This document shows, one piece after another, positions 1-8,662 of a stretch of DNA of 64,000 bases (position 1 is the first letter of the stretch; every line of letters starts with the position of its first letter). A model generated the notes under the pieces. The model made no database searches, was not told the DNA's origin, and saw nothing but the letters and a program-made list of their open reading frames with translations. This stretch comes from Bosea sp. OAE506. GTDB taxonomy: Bacteria > Pseudomonadota > Alphaproteobacteria > Rhizobiales > Beijerinckiaceae. The stretch spans positions 3,721,001-3,785,000 of the forward strand of contig NZ_JBEPOB010000001.1 in assembly GCF_040546595.1 (NCBI RefSeq), in the 5' to 3' direction. Made by a program: the position numbers and the translations under genes.

Positions 1-292
1 GGCGCTTGTAATGGTTGTGGACGGCGACGGAGAGCACCTTCTTGGCGTGCTCCTGGCCGATGACGTAGTCGTCCAGGACCTTGCGGATCTCCTTCGGCGT
101 AGGCACGCCGTCCTTGGACTTGACCAGCGCGGATTTCGATTCCTCGCGGATGATGTCCATGCAGAGTTCGACGCATTCGTCGCAGATGAACACGGTCGGG
201 CCCGCAATGAGCTTGCGAACCTCATGCTGGCTCTTGCCGCAGAAGGAGCAGTAGAGCGTGCTCTTGGAATCGCCGCCGCTGACCTTACTCAT
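1..292 (-). CDS. clpX: ATP-dependent Clp protease ATP-binding subunit ClpX (N-terminal part)
   Basis: This is the N-terminal 97 residues of ClpX, the hexameric AAA+ unfoldase that feeds substrates to ClpP; the rest lies beyond the left edge. The visible part holds the zinc-binding domain with CSFC (C15, C18) and CDEC (C37, C40). It is followed by the conserved linker that leads to the YVIGQ motif at the start of the AAA module. The start ATG is the complement of 290-292. It follows clpP on the same strand after 287 bases, the usual alphaproteobacterial order tig-clpP-clpX. The family call is firm; the gene is cut only by the window. Confidence 0.96.
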   Translation of the reverse strand, partial: MSKVSGGDSKSTLYCSFCGKSQHEVRKLIAGPTVFICDECVELCMDIIREESKSALVKSKDGVPTPKEIRKVLDDYVIGQEHAKKVLSVAVHNHYKR

Positions 293-425
293 CGTCCATC
301 TCCATTCTCGGAGCCGGAGACCACATCAGCCCTAAGCGGATGCAACCGTCGTCTCTTCGTCATCATAGGCGTCCAGTTCACGATCATCAGGTTAACGGCT
401 CGTTCCGAAACGCCTGATTTCGCGG

Positions 426-542
426 CTGATCCACAAGCGGATCAGTGTGGAACACCTGCGGGATCATCCCGCATCCATCCGATTCCCCATGCAAACACGG
501 GGCCGGCCACCTTGCAATATGGGGGCTCGGCAGGGCCGAGCC
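426..542 (-). promoter_or_regulatory. clpP-clpX intergenic region with two hairpins
   Basis: The 287 bases between clpP and clpX hold no gene. Two inverted repeats are visible. One at 524-542 has 8-bp arms ggctcggc/gccgagcc and begins about 38 bases after the clpP stop. The other, at 426-445, has arms ctgatcc/ggatcag. Neither has a good U-tract. They could attenuate read-through or separate clpP and clpX transcripts, and the region probably also carries the clpX promoter, which I cannot pinpoint. Confidence 0.35.
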
Positions 543-579
543 AACCCATACGCAGCGCGCCCGCTCGTCGCAGGAGCGA

Positions 580-1203
580 TCAGGCGGCGTCTTCGGGCCG
601 CTTGTCGATGACCTTGTCGATCAGCCCGAACTCGCGGGCCGCCTCGGCGGTCATGAAGTTGTCGCGCTCGAGGGCCGCCTCGATCTCGGCATAGGTACGG
701 CCGGTGTGGTTGACATAGATCTCATTGAGCCGGCGCTTCAGGCTCTCGACCTCGCGGGCGTGGATCAGGATGTCCGTGACCTGGCCCTGATAGCCGCCCG
801 AGGGCTGATGCACCATGATGCGCGCGTTCGGCAGCGCGAAGCGCATGTCCTTGGCGCCGGCGGTCAGCAGCAGCGAGCCCATCGAGGCGGCCTGGCCAAC
901 GCAGAGCGTCGTCACCGGGCAGCGGATGAACTGCATCGTGTCGTAGATCGACAGGCCCGAGGTGACCACGCCGCCAGGCGAATTGATGTAGAAGGAGATT
1001 TCCTTCTTGGGGTTCTCGGCCTCGAGGAACAGGAGCTGGGCCACGATCAGCGAGGCCGAGTAGTCCTCGACCGGCCCGGTCAGGAAGATGATCCGCTCGC
1101 GCAACAGGCGCGAATAGATGTCGAAGGCGCGCTCGCCGCGGCTCGACTGCTCGACCACCATCGGGACGAGATTGTTGTAGGTCTCGATCGGATCGCGAAG
1201 CAT
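580..1203 (-). CDS. clpP: ATP-dependent Clp protease proteolytic subunit ClpP
   Basis: ClpP is the tetradecameric serine peptidase that partners ClpX and ClpA, and both partners lie in this window. The protein is 207 residues, normal for the family. The catalytic triad is visible: S107 in GQAASMGS, H132 in MVHQPSGG and D181 in LERDNFM. I chose the ATG at 1203 because an AAGGA ribosome site sits 9 bases upstream and the protein then begins at the conserved [14 protein letters not shown]. An in-frame upstream start at 1287 would add 28 unconserved residues. It follows tig, from which a terminator-like hairpin separates it. Confidence 0.97.
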   Translation of the reverse strand: MLRDPIETYNNLVPMVVEQSSRGERAFDIYSRLLRERIIFLTGPVEDYSASLIVAQLLFLEAENPKKEISFYINSPGGVVTSGLSIYDTMQFIRCPVTTLCVGQAASMGSLLLTAGAKDMRFALPNARIMVHQPSGGYQGQVTDILIHAREVESLKRRLNEIYVNHTGRTYAEIEAALERDNFMTAEAAREFGLIDKVIDKRPEDAA

Positions 1204-1322
1204 GGAAATGTCCTTGGATGGAAGAGGCCGGAAGAGCGGAGGCCGGAAACCGGCGGTCGGTCGAATCGTGACTGTCGTGAGAGACACTCACATAAGCACG
1301 GCAAACGCGGCTGAAAAGAGAA

Positions 1323-1351
1323 GCGCCGCCCGGCACGTGGCCGAGCGGCGC
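1323..1351 (-). terminator. Rho-independent terminator after tig
   Basis: An inverted repeat with gcgccgc/gcggcgc outer arms and cggc/gccg inner arms surrounds a 5-base loop. On the minus strand it is followed by TTCTCTTTTC. It lies 30 bases past the tig stop and upstream of clpP, so it probably ends or attenuates tig transcription. Confidence 0.65.
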
Positions 1352-1379
1352 GAATGTTGAGAATAAGGTTTCCGTATCG

Positions 1380-2822
1380 TCAGGCGGACGCGTCGTCGGC
1401 AGGCGCATCCTCGGCCTTGTCGGCCTTCTTCGCCTTCTTGGCAGCGGCCTTCTTCGGCTTGGCGTCGGCGGTCGCCTCGGCGTCCTCGTCGGCGAAGAGC
1501 GCCTCGCGCGAAACGGTCTGATCCTCGACCTTCACCTGACCGAGCAGGTGGTCGACGACCTTCTCCTCGAAGATGGGGGCGCGGATCTCGGCCAGCGCCT
1601 GCGGGTTCTTGCGGTAGAACTCCCAGACCTGCTTCTCCTGGCCCGGGAACTGGCGGGCGCGCTCGACGAGAGCCTGGGTGACCTCGTCATCCGAGATCTG
1701 CACCTTGGCCTGCTCGCCGATCTCGGCCAGCACGAGGCCCAGACGGACGCGACGCTCGGCGATCTTGCGGTAGTCGGCCCTGGCGGCCTCCTCGGTCGTG
1801 CCCTCGTCCTCGAAGGACTTCTTGGCGTCCTTCATGTCGGCCTCGACCTGGCTCCAGACGCTGCCGAACTCCTGTTCGACCAGGGTCGGCGGCAGCTCGA
1901 AGGTGTACTTGCCGTCGAGCGCGTCGAGCAGGCTCTTCTTGAGCTTGCGACGCGACTGGGTGCCGAAATCGCGGCCGATCTGCTCGCGGATCGCGTTCTT
2001 CAGCGCGTCGAGCGACTCCAGACCGAAGGCCTTGGCCAGCTCGTCGTCGATCTTGACCGGCTCGGGAGCCTGAACCTCGGTCACGGTGACCTCGAACTCG
2101 GCCGGCTTACCGGCGAGCTGCTCGGCGGTATAGTTCTCCGGGAAGGTGACCTTGACGGTGCGGGTCTCGCCGGCCTTGGCGCCCTCGAGCTGCTCCTCGA
2201 AGCCGGGGATGAACTGGCCGGCGCCGACGTCCAGCGCGATGCCCTCGCCCGTGCCGCCGTCGAAGGGCTTGCCCTCGAGCGTGCCGACGAAGGAGATCAT
2301 CAGGCGGTCGCCCTTCTCGGCCTTGGCCTTCTCGCCCTTGTTGGAGAAGCTGCGGTTCGAGCCGGCCATCCGCTCCAGCGCGGCGTCGACATCGGCATCG
2401 GGAACCTCGGCGACCGGCTTGACCAGCGCCACGTCCGACAGGTCGGCGAGCTCGATCTTCGGCAGAACCTCGAGCGCGACGGTGAAGGCGAGATCGCCCT
2501 TGGCCTCCATCGCGGCCTCGATCTCGTCCTTGTTCTCGGGGAACTTGATCTGCGGCTCGAAAGCGAGCTTCAGGCCGTGATCGGCGACGATCTTCTGGTT
2601 GGCCTCGTTGACCGCGTTCTGAACGACATCGGCCATGACCGAGCGGCCATAGAGACGGCGCAGATGGCCGACCGGGACCTTGCCGGGGCGGAAGCCGTTG
2701 ATCTTGGCCTTGCCCTGAAGACCCTGGAGGCCGTCATCGAGCCGCGTCTTGAGGTCGGCGGCGTTCAGCACCACCTGAAATTCGCGCTTGAGGCCCTGCG
2801 AGAGGGTTTCGGTCACGTTCAT
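1380..2822 (-). CDS. tig: Trigger factor (ribosome-associated chaperone)
   Basis: Trigger factor binds the ribosome exit tunnel at protein L23 and assists nascent chains. The ribosome-binding signature GFRPGKVP is at residues 43-50. An FKBP-type peptidyl-prolyl isomerase domain follows at about 165-250 ([20 protein letters not shown] region), then the helical C-terminal chaperone domain. At 480 residues it is longer than the E. coli protein (432). The extra length is an Ala/Lys-rich acidic-basic tail over the last 35 or so residues, common in alphaproteobacteria. It is first in the tig-clpP-clpX row, linking folding with proteolysis. Confidence 0.97.
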   Translation of the reverse strand: MNVTETLSQGLKREFQVVLNAADLKTRLDDGLQGLQGKAKINGFRPGKVPVGHLRRLYGRSVMADVVQNAVNEANQKIVADHGLKLAFEPQIKFPENKDEIEAAMEAKGDLAFTVALEVLPKIELADLSDVALVKPVAEVPDADVDAALERMAGSNRSFSNKGEKAKAEKGDRLMISFVGTLEGKPFDGGTGEGIALDVGAGQFIPGFEEQLEGAKAGETRTVKVTFPENYTAEQLAGKPAEFEVTVTEVQAPEPVKIDDELAKAFGLESLDALKNAIREQIGRDFGTQSRRKLKKSLLDALDGKYTFELPPTLVEQEFGSVWSQVEADMKDAKKSFEDEGTTEEAARADYRKIAERRVRLGLVLAEIGEQAKVQISDDEVTQALVERARQFPGQEKQVWEFYRKNPQALAEIRAPIFEEKVVDHLLGQVKVEDQTVSREALFADEDAEATADAKPKKAAAKKAKKADKAEDAPADDASA

Positions 2823-2909
2823 CGTTTTCGATCCGCCAACAGCTCGTTACTTCAATGTCCAAAGCGCGACGCCGGGGAGACCGCCGCCGCGCTCACGAAA
2901 ACCATCCGA

Positions 2910-2994
2910 TGGTGCGGGCGGAGGGACTCGAACCCCCACGACTTTCGCCGCTGGTACCTAAAACCAGTGCGTCTACCAGTTCCGCCACGCCCGC
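2910..2994 (-). tRNA. tRNA-Leu (anticodon TAG)
   Basis: An 85-base tRNA folds on the minus strand. It has acceptor arms GCGGGCG/CGCCCGC, the anticodon loop TTTAGGT (anticodon TAG, reading CUA and probably CUN) between CTGGT/ACCAG stems, a long class II variable arm as expected for Leu, and a T arm with TTCGAGT. The CCA end is encoded (2910-2912). It stands alone between tig and the multicopper oxidase gene. Confidence 0.96.
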
Positions 2995-3184
2995 CGGCCC
3001 GATGGCGCCAGCACGCGATAAAGCGCAGCGCGGCCATCATTGGGCGCCGGTGCTATACGCATTTCGGGCGGCCCATGCAGCAAAAAAATGACGGTTCTGC
3101 AAAAGACGCCGGGCGGCCGTCCTCACGCGATCGCAAGGACGCGGCCTCTCGCCTTCGTTCCCGCTGCCGATTATGCGGTTGTGC

Positions 3185-4621
3185 ATGACCGACGCGACAG
3201 ACCGCCCCGCTCCGCCGACCCGCCGCGCCGCGCTGACCGGCCTCGCCGCCGCGACAGCTCTCACCGGCCTACCCGGCGGCGCGAGGTCCCAGCCCGCACC
3301 AGCGCCGCCTGCCGCAGCCGAGCTGCCGCCGCGCAGCCTCACCGCCGCACCGGCAAAGGCGCGGCTGCGCCCGGCGCCGGCCCTCGACAGCGAGATCTGG
3401 GCCTTCGACGGCGCCACGCCGGGCCCCGCCCTGCGAATCCGCCAGGGCGAGACGCTGCGTCTCGACCTCGTCAACAACACCACCGCGCCGTTGGCGCTGC
3501 ACTGGCACGGGCTGCGCGGCGAGGCGGCCATGGACGGCGTCGGCGGCTTCAGCCAGCCGGCGATCGCGCCGGGCGAGCGATTCACCTACCGGCTGAAGCC
3601 GCCGGATTCGGGCACGATCCTGTATCGGCCTCTGGTCTTGAACGGCGCGGCCGAGCCCGCGGCCCGTGGCCTGAGCGGTCTGCTGGTGGTCGAGGAGAAG
3701 GACCCGCCGCCGGTCGATCTTGACCTGCCCGTCCTGGTCATGGACTGGCTCTTGGGCGACGACAACGCGCTCCAGCCCTTCGCGGCTGAAAGCCCTGCAG
3801 CTGCTGCCGCGGGCCGGCTGGGCAGTTGGATCACCGTCAACGGCGCTGCGCCGCCGCAGCGCGTGCCGGTCGCGCCCGGAGCGCGCGTGCGCCTGCGGCT
3901 CGCCAATGCCTGCAATGCCCGGATCATGCGGCTGCGCTTCGACGGCATCAAGGCGGTGGTCATCGCGGTCGACGGTCAACCGACCGAATCCTTCGAGCCG
4001 GTGCGCTCGCAACTGCCCTTCGCACCGGGGACCCGCTACGACCTCCTGGTCGACATGCCCACCGAGGCGGGGGCGACCGCCATCGTCACGGCGCTGGTCG
4101 GATCGGGCGTGCCGCTGGTCCGGCTCGTCACCGAGGGCGCCGCCCGGCCGGCCTCGACGGCGCCAATGGCGCTCAAGGCCAACCCGACGCTGCCGGCGGC
4201 CGTGCGACTGCAGGATGCGGTGCGGCCGCAGATCGTGATCGAGGGCGGCGCGAAGCTCGGCGCGGATCTGAAGCTCGACATGGCGGGGGTCGACTCAGCC
4301 CGGCCCTGGCGGCTCAATGGCGGGGTCGGTGACGCCGCGGGCAAGCCGCTGTTCAGCGTCAAGCGCGGTACGCCGATCGTTCTGGCCATCGACAACCGCA
4401 CCGCCTTCCTCCAGCCGCTGCATGTGCACGGCCACTGCTTCCGTCTGCTTCACCCGCTCGACGATGGCTGGGAGCCCTATTTCCTCGACACGGTGCAGAT
4501 CCCGGACGGCAAGCGCCTGCACATCGCCTTCATCGCGGAGAATCCCGGGCGCTGGCTGATCTCCTCGACGGTGCTGGAGCGCTTCGACCGCGGCCTCTGG
4601 ACCTGGTTCGAGGTGACGTGA
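3185..4621 (+). CDS. Multicopper oxidase-like protein with degenerate copper sites
   Basis: A 478-residue exported protein with three cupredoxin-type regions, built like multicopper oxidases or SufI/FtsP. The N-terminus carries a Tat-like signal (RRAALTGLAAATALTG). The first copper motif HWHG is present (residues 106-109), and H413/H415/H417 lie in LHVHGHCF. Other ligands are missing: the second N-terminal HxH motif reads LYRPL, the type 1 His before H413 is Gln, and the usual HCHxxxH segment reads SSTVLERFDRGL. A type 1 copper centre therefore cannot form, so ordinary laccase activity is unlikely and a structural role is possible. The start could be the GTG at 3173. Its stop overlaps the next gene. 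Confidence 0.82.
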   Translation: MTDATDRPAPPTRRAALTGLAAATALTGLPGGARSQPAPAPPAAAELPPRSLTAAPAKARLRPAPALDSEIWAFDGATPGPALRIRQGETLRLDLVNNTTAPLALHWHGLRGEAAMDGVGGFSQPAIAPGERFTYRLKPPDSGTILYRPLVLNGAAEPAARGLSGLLVVEEKDPPPVDLDLPVLVMDWLLGDDNALQPFAAESPAAAAAGRLGSWITVNGAAPPQRVPVAPGARVRLRLANACNARIMRLRFDGIKAVVIAVDGQPTESFEPVRSQLPFAPGTRYDLLVDMPTEAGATAIVTALVGSGVPLVRLVTEGAARPASTAPMALKANPTLPAAVRLQDAVRPQIVIEGGAKLGADLKLDMAGVDSARPWRLNGGVGDAAGKPLFSVKRGTPIVLAIDNRTAFLQPLHVHGHCFRLLHPLDDGWEPYFLDTVQIPDGKRLHIAFIAENPGRWLISSTVLERFDRGLWTWFEVT

Positions 4622-5022
4622 TGGCCGAGAGCCGCCTGCGACGAGCGATGCGGTGGCTGCTGGCGGCGTTCTATTTCGCGGCCGGCCTGCTGCATCTCTC
4701 CCGCCCCGAGGGTTTCCTGCCGATCGTCCCGGACTGGGTGCCCGCGCCCCTGACGGTCGTAATGGTCACCGGCCTTGCGGAAATCGCCGGCGCCATCGGC
4801 CTGATGATCCCGCGCCTGCGCGCGGCGGCCGGAATCGGGCTCGCGCTCTACGCGGCCTGCGTTTTCCCGGCCAACATCAAGCACGCGCTGGAAGGCGTTT
4901 CCGTCACCGGGCTCCCGTCGAGCTGGTGGTATCACGCGCCGCGGCTGGCGCTGCAGCCCGTGCTGGTCTGGTGGGCGCTGCAGGCCGGCGGCGTGATCCG
5001 CTGGCCGTTCAAGCGCCGCTGA
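4621..5022 (+). CDS. DoxX-like small integral membrane protein
   Basis: A 133-residue protein with about four hydrophobic helices. Its sequence pattern (AAFYFAAGLLHL near residue 15, then a Pro-rich loop, then GLAEIAGAIGLM) is typical of the DoxX/DoxD-like membrane family, whose biochemical role is poorly defined. The ATG shares its A with the stop of the oxidase gene (TGATG), so the two are probably translationally coupled. An exported cupredoxin protein made together with a small membrane protein suggests a shared envelope function, which is inference only. The family call is moderately sure. Confidence 0.75.
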   Translation: MAESRLRRAMRWLLAAFYFAAGLLHLSRPEGFLPIVPDWVPAPLTVVMVTGLAEIAGAIGLMIPRLRAAAGIGLALYAACVFPANIKHALEGVSVTGLPSSWWYHAPRLALQPVLVWWALQAGGVIRWPFKRR

Positions 5023-5037
5023 CGCTCCCCGGCGGCC

Positions 5038-5565
5038 TCAGGCCAGCGCGAGCCGCGTCAGCACGTCCGCGACGATCGCGTCCTTCGACGATTCGACCGA
5101 GACGACGAGCGGCCGCTCGTCCGCCCCCGGCTCCTCGAGCGTGGCGAACTGGCTGTCGAGCAGCGCCGTCGGCATGAAGTGATGCTGCCGCTGTGCCATG
5201 CGCTGCCCGATCAGCTCGCGCGAGCCCCTGAGATAGACCAGCGCGACATCCTCCCGGTCGCCGACGATGACGCGGCGATAGGCCCGCTTCAGCGCCGAGC
5301 AGGTGACGATGCCGTGATAGCCGGAGGCCCGCAGATCGTCGATCCAGGCGGCGATGGCAGCGAGCCAAGGCTTGCGGTCCTCGTCGGTCAGCGGCGTTCC
5401 GCCGGCCATCTTGGCGACGTTCTCGGGCGGGTGGAACGAGTCGGCGTCGCGGAAGGGCCAGCCGAGCTGGCCGGCGAGGCGCTCGCCCAGCGAGGTCTTG
5501 CCCGAGCTGGCGACGCCCATGACAACGATGACGGCCGGCCTGACGGCGGTGTGCGAGGCAACCAT
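5038..5565 (-). CDS. gntK: Gluconokinase
   Basis: A 175-residue P-loop kinase that phosphorylates D-gluconate to 6-phosphogluconate. The Walker A motif GVASSGKTS lies near residue 17. The family pattern follows: RDADSFHPPENVAKM, then PLTDEDRKPWL, then CSALKRAYRR, with the substrate-binding segment HFMP. Length matches the GntK/IdnK family. It sits directly downstream of the 6-phosphogluconate dehydrogenase gene with 6 bases between them, so the operon makes and then oxidises 6-phosphogluconate. It converges on the DoxX-like gene, leaving 15 bases between the stops. Confidence 0.94.
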   Translation of the reverse strand: MVASHTAVRPAVIVVMGVASSGKTSLGERLAGQLGWPFRDADSFHPPENVAKMAGGTPLTDEDRKPWLAAIAAWIDDLRASGYHGIVTCSALKRAYRRVIVGDREDVALVYLRGSRELIGQRMAQRQHHFMPTALLDSQFATLEEPGADERPLVVSVESSKDAIVADVLTRLALA

Positions 5566-5571
5566 CCGGCG

Positions 5572-6558
5572 TCAGCCCTGCTTTTTGGGTTCGACATGGC
5601 CGCCGAAGCCGGCGCGCATTGCCGAGAGCACCTTCTCGCCGAAGGTGTGATCGACGCGCGAGCGGAAGCGCGCGAACAGCGCCGAGGTCAGCACCTCCGC
5701 CGGCGTCGCGGTTTCGACCGCGGCATCGACGGTCCAGCGCCCCTCTCCCGAATCGGAAACGTTGCCGGAATAGGCGGAGAGGTCCTCGTCGGCGGCCAGC
5801 GCCTCGGCCGTGAGGTCGAGCAGCCAGGAGGTCACCACCGAGCCGCGGCGCCAGACCTCGGCGATCTCGGCGGTGTCGAAGGCAAAGCCGTATTCAGGCG
5901 GCAGGCCTTCCTTGGCCGACGCATTGCGCAGCAGGTCGAAGCCCTCGGCGAAGGCCTGCATCATGCCGTATTCGATGCCGTTATGGACCATCTTGACGAA
6001 ATGGCCGGCGCCGACCGGGCCGCAATGGAGATAGCCCTCCTCGCTCGTCGGGTTGCGCCCCTCACGATGCTTCGTCGGCTCGATCTCGCCCTTGCCGGGC
6101 GCGAGCGTCGCGAAGATCGGCTCCAGCCGGTCGAAGGCTTCCTTGTCGCCGCCGATCATCAGGCAGTAGCCGCGGTCGAGACCATGGACGCCGCCGGAGG
6201 TGCCGACATCCATGTAGTGCAGGCCCTTGGCCGCCAGCTCGCGCCCACGGCGGACGTCGTCCTTCCAGAAGGCGTTGCCGCCGTCGATCAGCGTGTCGCC
6301 CGGCGAGAGCAGGCCGGCGAGCTCCGCCAGCGTCGCCTCGGTGATCTTGCCGGCCGGCAGCATCACCCAGATCGCGCGCGGCGCCTGGAGCTTGGCGACC
6401 ATGTCGGCGAGATCGGCGGCGACGACCGCGCCATCGGCCGCCAAAGCGGCGCCGGGCTTGGGATCGCGATCATAGACGACGCAGTCATGGCCGGCGCGCA
6501 TCAGCCGGCGCACGATGTTGCCACCCATCCGGCCGAGGCCGACCATTCCCAGCTGCAT
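5572..6558 (-). CDS. gnd: 6-phosphogluconate dehydrogenase (decarboxylating), short form
   Basis: Oxidative decarboxylation of 6-phosphogluconate to ribulose 5-phosphate. The protein is 328 residues, matching the short, GntZ/YqeC-type class rather than the 470-residue E. coli enzyme. An N-terminal Rossmann motif GLGRMGGN opens the protein; [10 protein letters not shown] and the catalytic region [17 protein letters not shown] follow. The ATG at 6558 was chosen because GGGAG lies 8 bases upstream; an upstream ATG at 6573 would add five residues. The downstream gluconokinase makes its substrate, so the pair is a compact gluconate route into the pentose phosphate pathway. Confidence 0.94.
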   Translation of the reverse strand: MQLGMVGLGRMGGNIVRRLMRAGHDCVVYDRDPKPGAALAADGAVVAADLADMVAKLQAPRAIWVMLPAGKITEATLAELAGLLSPGDTLIDGGNAFWKDDVRRGRELAAKGLHYMDVGTSGGVHGLDRGYCLMIGGDKEAFDRLEPIFATLAPGKGEIEPTKHREGRNPTSEEGYLHCGPVGAGHFVKMVHNGIEYGMMQAFAEGFDLLRNASAKEGLPPEYGFAFDTAEIAEVWRRGSVVTSWLLDLTAEALAADEDLSAYSGNVSDSGEGRWTVDAAVETATPAEVLTSALFARFRSRVDHTFGEKVLSAMRAGFGGHVEPKKQG

Positions 6559-6675
6559 CTCGCGAACTCCCATCGGGCCGGCGAGCGACGCAGCCGGCGA
6601 TCGGCGGGTTCTTGCATCCTCCGCCCCCCGCCGACAAGCCGGGACACCGGACGGTCCCCGGACCCGACGCTGCGG

Positions 6676-6978
6676 TCAGGGGAACATCAGCGCCAGCGGC
6701 TCCATCGACCAGAGCGGCTGGACGGCGAGATGGCGCACGCAGGCATCGGCCGGAAGCGCCCCCTCCTCGCGCCAGCGTGCAACGAGCGCGGAGGCCTCGG
6801 CCGCCCGTGCCAGCCCGACAGCCAGGACTTCGCGGCCCGGCCCTGGCGACTCGCCCGGGGCGGTTCCGAGAAAGCTGAGCCGCCCCCGCCCCGTGAGGGC
6901 GAGCGCACCGACCCGCTCCAGCAGGGCGGCGCGCCCGGGCGCGGCGGCCTCGAACTCGATGAGGAGGACGACCTCCAT
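6676..6978 (-). CDS. Hypothetical protein downstream of acdS
   Basis: A 100-residue protein that I do not recognise. It begins with a hydrophobic beta-strand-like stretch (MEVVLLIEFEA) and continues as an Ala/Gly/Leu/Arg-rich alpha/beta sequence with no cysteines except one near the end. The overall look is of a small ferredoxin-like alpha+beta domain, but this is only an impression. The start is 5 bases past the acdS stop on the same strand, so the two are probably co-transcribed. Codon use looks like the neighbours. Confidence 0.6.
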   Translation of the reverse strand: MEVVLLIEFEAAAPGRAALLERVGALALTGRGRLSFLGTAPGESPGPGREVLAVGLARAAEASALVARWREEGALPADACVRHLAVQPLWSMEPLALMFP

Positions 6979-6983
6979 CGCCG

Positions 6984-7994
6984 TCAGCCGTTTCGGAAGG
7001 TGTAGCTGTAGCCGTTGATCGCCGGCACGCCGCCGAGATGGGCGTAGAGCACCTTCGAGCCGGCGGGGAAGAAGCCCTTCTTCACCAGGTCGATCATGCC
7101 CTGCATCGATTTCCCCTCATAGACGGGGTCGGTCATCATGCCCTCGAGCCGGGCCGAGAGTCGGATCGCCTCGATGGTCTCCTGCGAGGGCACGCCATAG
7201 ACCGGATAGGCGTAATCCTCGTTCAGGACGACGTCGTCTGCGACGATGTCCTTGCCGCCGATCAGGGCCGAGGTCTTCTGGGCGATGTCGAGCACCTGCG
7301 CCTTCGTCTGGGCCGGGGTGAAGGAGGCGTCGATGCCGATGACGTTGCGCTGGCGGCCGTCTTTCGCGAAGCCGACGACCATGCCGGCATGGGTCGAGCC
7401 CGTCACGGTGCAGACGACGATATAGTCAAACCGGAGGCCGAGCTGCGCCTCCTGTGCCCTCACCTCTTCGGCAAAGCCGACATAGCCGAGGCCGCCGAAC
7501 TTGTGGACGGAGGCGCCGGCGGGGATCGGATAGGGCTTGCCGCCCTTGGCCTTCACATCGGCCAGCGCATTCTCCCAGCTCTGGCGGATGCCGATGTCGA
7601 AGCCCTCGTCGACGAGCTGGACGTCGGCGCCCATCACCCGCGACATCAGGATGTTGCCGACGCGGTCATAGACGGCATCCTCATGCGGCACCCAGCTTTC
7701 CTGCACGAGACGGCACTTCATGCCGATCTTGGCGGCGGTGGCGGCGACCATGCGGGTGTGGTTCGACTGGACACCGCCGATCGAGACCAGCGTGTCGGCG
7801 CCCGACGCGATCGCGTCCGGCACGATGTATTCGAGCTTGCGCAGCTTGTTGCCGCCAAAGGCGAGGCCGGAATTGCAGTCCTCGCGTTTGGCGAAGAGCT
7901 CGACCTGGCCGCCGAGATGGGCAGACAGACGCGGCAGCGGCTCGATCGGCGTCGGGCCGAAGGTCAGCGGATAGCGCTCGAATTTCGACAGCAT
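6984..7994 (-). CDS. acdS: 1-aminocyclopropane-1-carboxylate deaminase
   Basis: A PLP enzyme that splits ACC, the ethylene precursor made by plants, into 2-oxobutyrate and ammonia. The 336-residue length fits AcdS (338). The PLP lysine is K50 in [10 protein letters not shown] and the nucleophile region is S77 in GGVQSNHTR. The residues that separate true AcdS from D-cysteine desulfhydrase also match: Y266, Y292-E293 (VYEGKS) and L320 (AHLGG). The divergent Lrp-type gene is the usual partner (AcdR-like). It gives the organism a nitrogen source and suggests plant association. Confidence 0.95.
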   Translation of the reverse strand: MLSKFERYPLTFGPTPIEPLPRLSAHLGGQVELFAKREDCNSGLAFGGNKLRKLEYIVPDAIASGADTLVSIGGVQSNHTRMVAATAAKIGMKCRLVQESWVPHEDAVYDRVGNILMSRVMGADVQLVDEGFDIGIRQSWENALADVKAKGGKPYPIPAGASVHKFGGLGYVGFAEEVRAQEAQLGLRFDYIVVCTVTGSTHAGMVVGFAKDGRQRNVIGIDASFTPAQTKAQVLDIAQKTSALIGGKDIVADDVVLNEDYAYPVYGVPSQETIEAIRLSARLEGMMTDPVYEGKSMQGMIDLVKKGFFPAGSKVLYAHLGGVPAINGYSYTFRNG

Positions 7995-8152
7995 GGTTCT
8001 CGCTTGCTCCGGATTGAACTCCGGGAAAACTAGCGAAAATCTCCTGAAAGGTGCTTCCGAAGTTGGATCCTGAAGCGGCGCCTTGACGTTGTGTTGGATC
8101 CCATCTCCTGTTGTGGCTCTCAGATTTATCCCTTTTTTCGGAAGATCCTTTC
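7995..8152. promoter_or_regulatory. acdS/acdR divergent control region
   Basis: The 158 bases between acdS and its divergent Lrp-family gene contain two direct copies of TTGGATCC (8063-8070 and 8094-8101). They are 31 bases apart, about three helical turns. The palindrome CTTCCGAAG (8054-8062) and a second TTCGGAAG (8137-8144) are also present. Spaced repeats on one helix face suit an Lrp-type octamer, but no site has been matched to a known box. A GGAAGA ribosome site for the regulator lies at about 8140-8145. Confidence 0.4.
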
Positions 8153-8617
8153 ATGGAGCCCAAACTCGACCGGACCGACCTCAAGATTCTGCGGCTGCTG
8201 CAGAGCGACGGGCGGATGGGCAACGCCGAGATCGCCAAGCGCGTGAACACCAGCGCCGCCACCTGCCACAGGCGGATCCAGCGCCTCTTCACGGAGGGTT
8301 ACGTCACCGGCGTGCAGGCGCAGGTCTCGCCGCAGAAGGTGGAGATGGGCACGCTGGCCTTCGTCGGCGTCGTGCTGGACCGCTCCACGCCCGAGAGCTT
8401 CGGCGATTTCGAGGCGGCGATCCGGGCGATGCCGGTCGTGCTCGACTGCCACATCGTTGCCGGGGATTTCGACTACATCCTGAAGATCCGCGTGCGCGAC
8501 ATGGCGGATTTCAACAAGCTGCATGGGGACAAGCTGATCGCGCTGCCCGGCGTGCGGCAGACCCGCACGTTCTTCGTGATGAAAGAGGTCGTCGACAACG
8601 CGCCGCTGGCGTTCTGA
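8153..8617 (+). CDS. acdR: Lrp/AsnC family transcriptional regulator (AcdR-like)
   Basis: A 154-residue Lrp/AsnC protein. The N-terminal winged helix-turn-helix spans about residues 6-50 (LDRTDLKILRLLQSDG, then NAEIAKRVNTSAATCHRRI), followed by a RAM/AsnC ligand domain to the end. The ATG at 8153 has GGAAGA 8 bases upstream and begins with the family-typical METxLDxxD-like start; a GTG-type start further up is less likely. Divergence from acdS matches the known AcdR arrangement, in which the regulator activates acdS in response to ACC. The gene name rests on this context. Confidence 0.87.
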   Translation: MEPKLDRTDLKILRLLQSDGRMGNAEIAKRVNTSAATCHRRIQRLFTEGYVTGVQAQVSPQKVEMGTLAFVGVVLDRSTPESFGDFEAAIRAMPVVLDCHIVAGDFDYILKIRVRDMADFNKLHGDKLIALPGVRQTRTFFVMKEVVDNAPLAF

Positions 8618-8662
8618 GCGCCGCATCCGCCGCCGCCCGAGGCGGCGGGGCGAGCGGTGTCG

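Noticed and set aside
1548..3188. 546-codon frame opposite tig
   Set aside because: It is antisense of trigger factor and reads through the tRNA-Leu gene.
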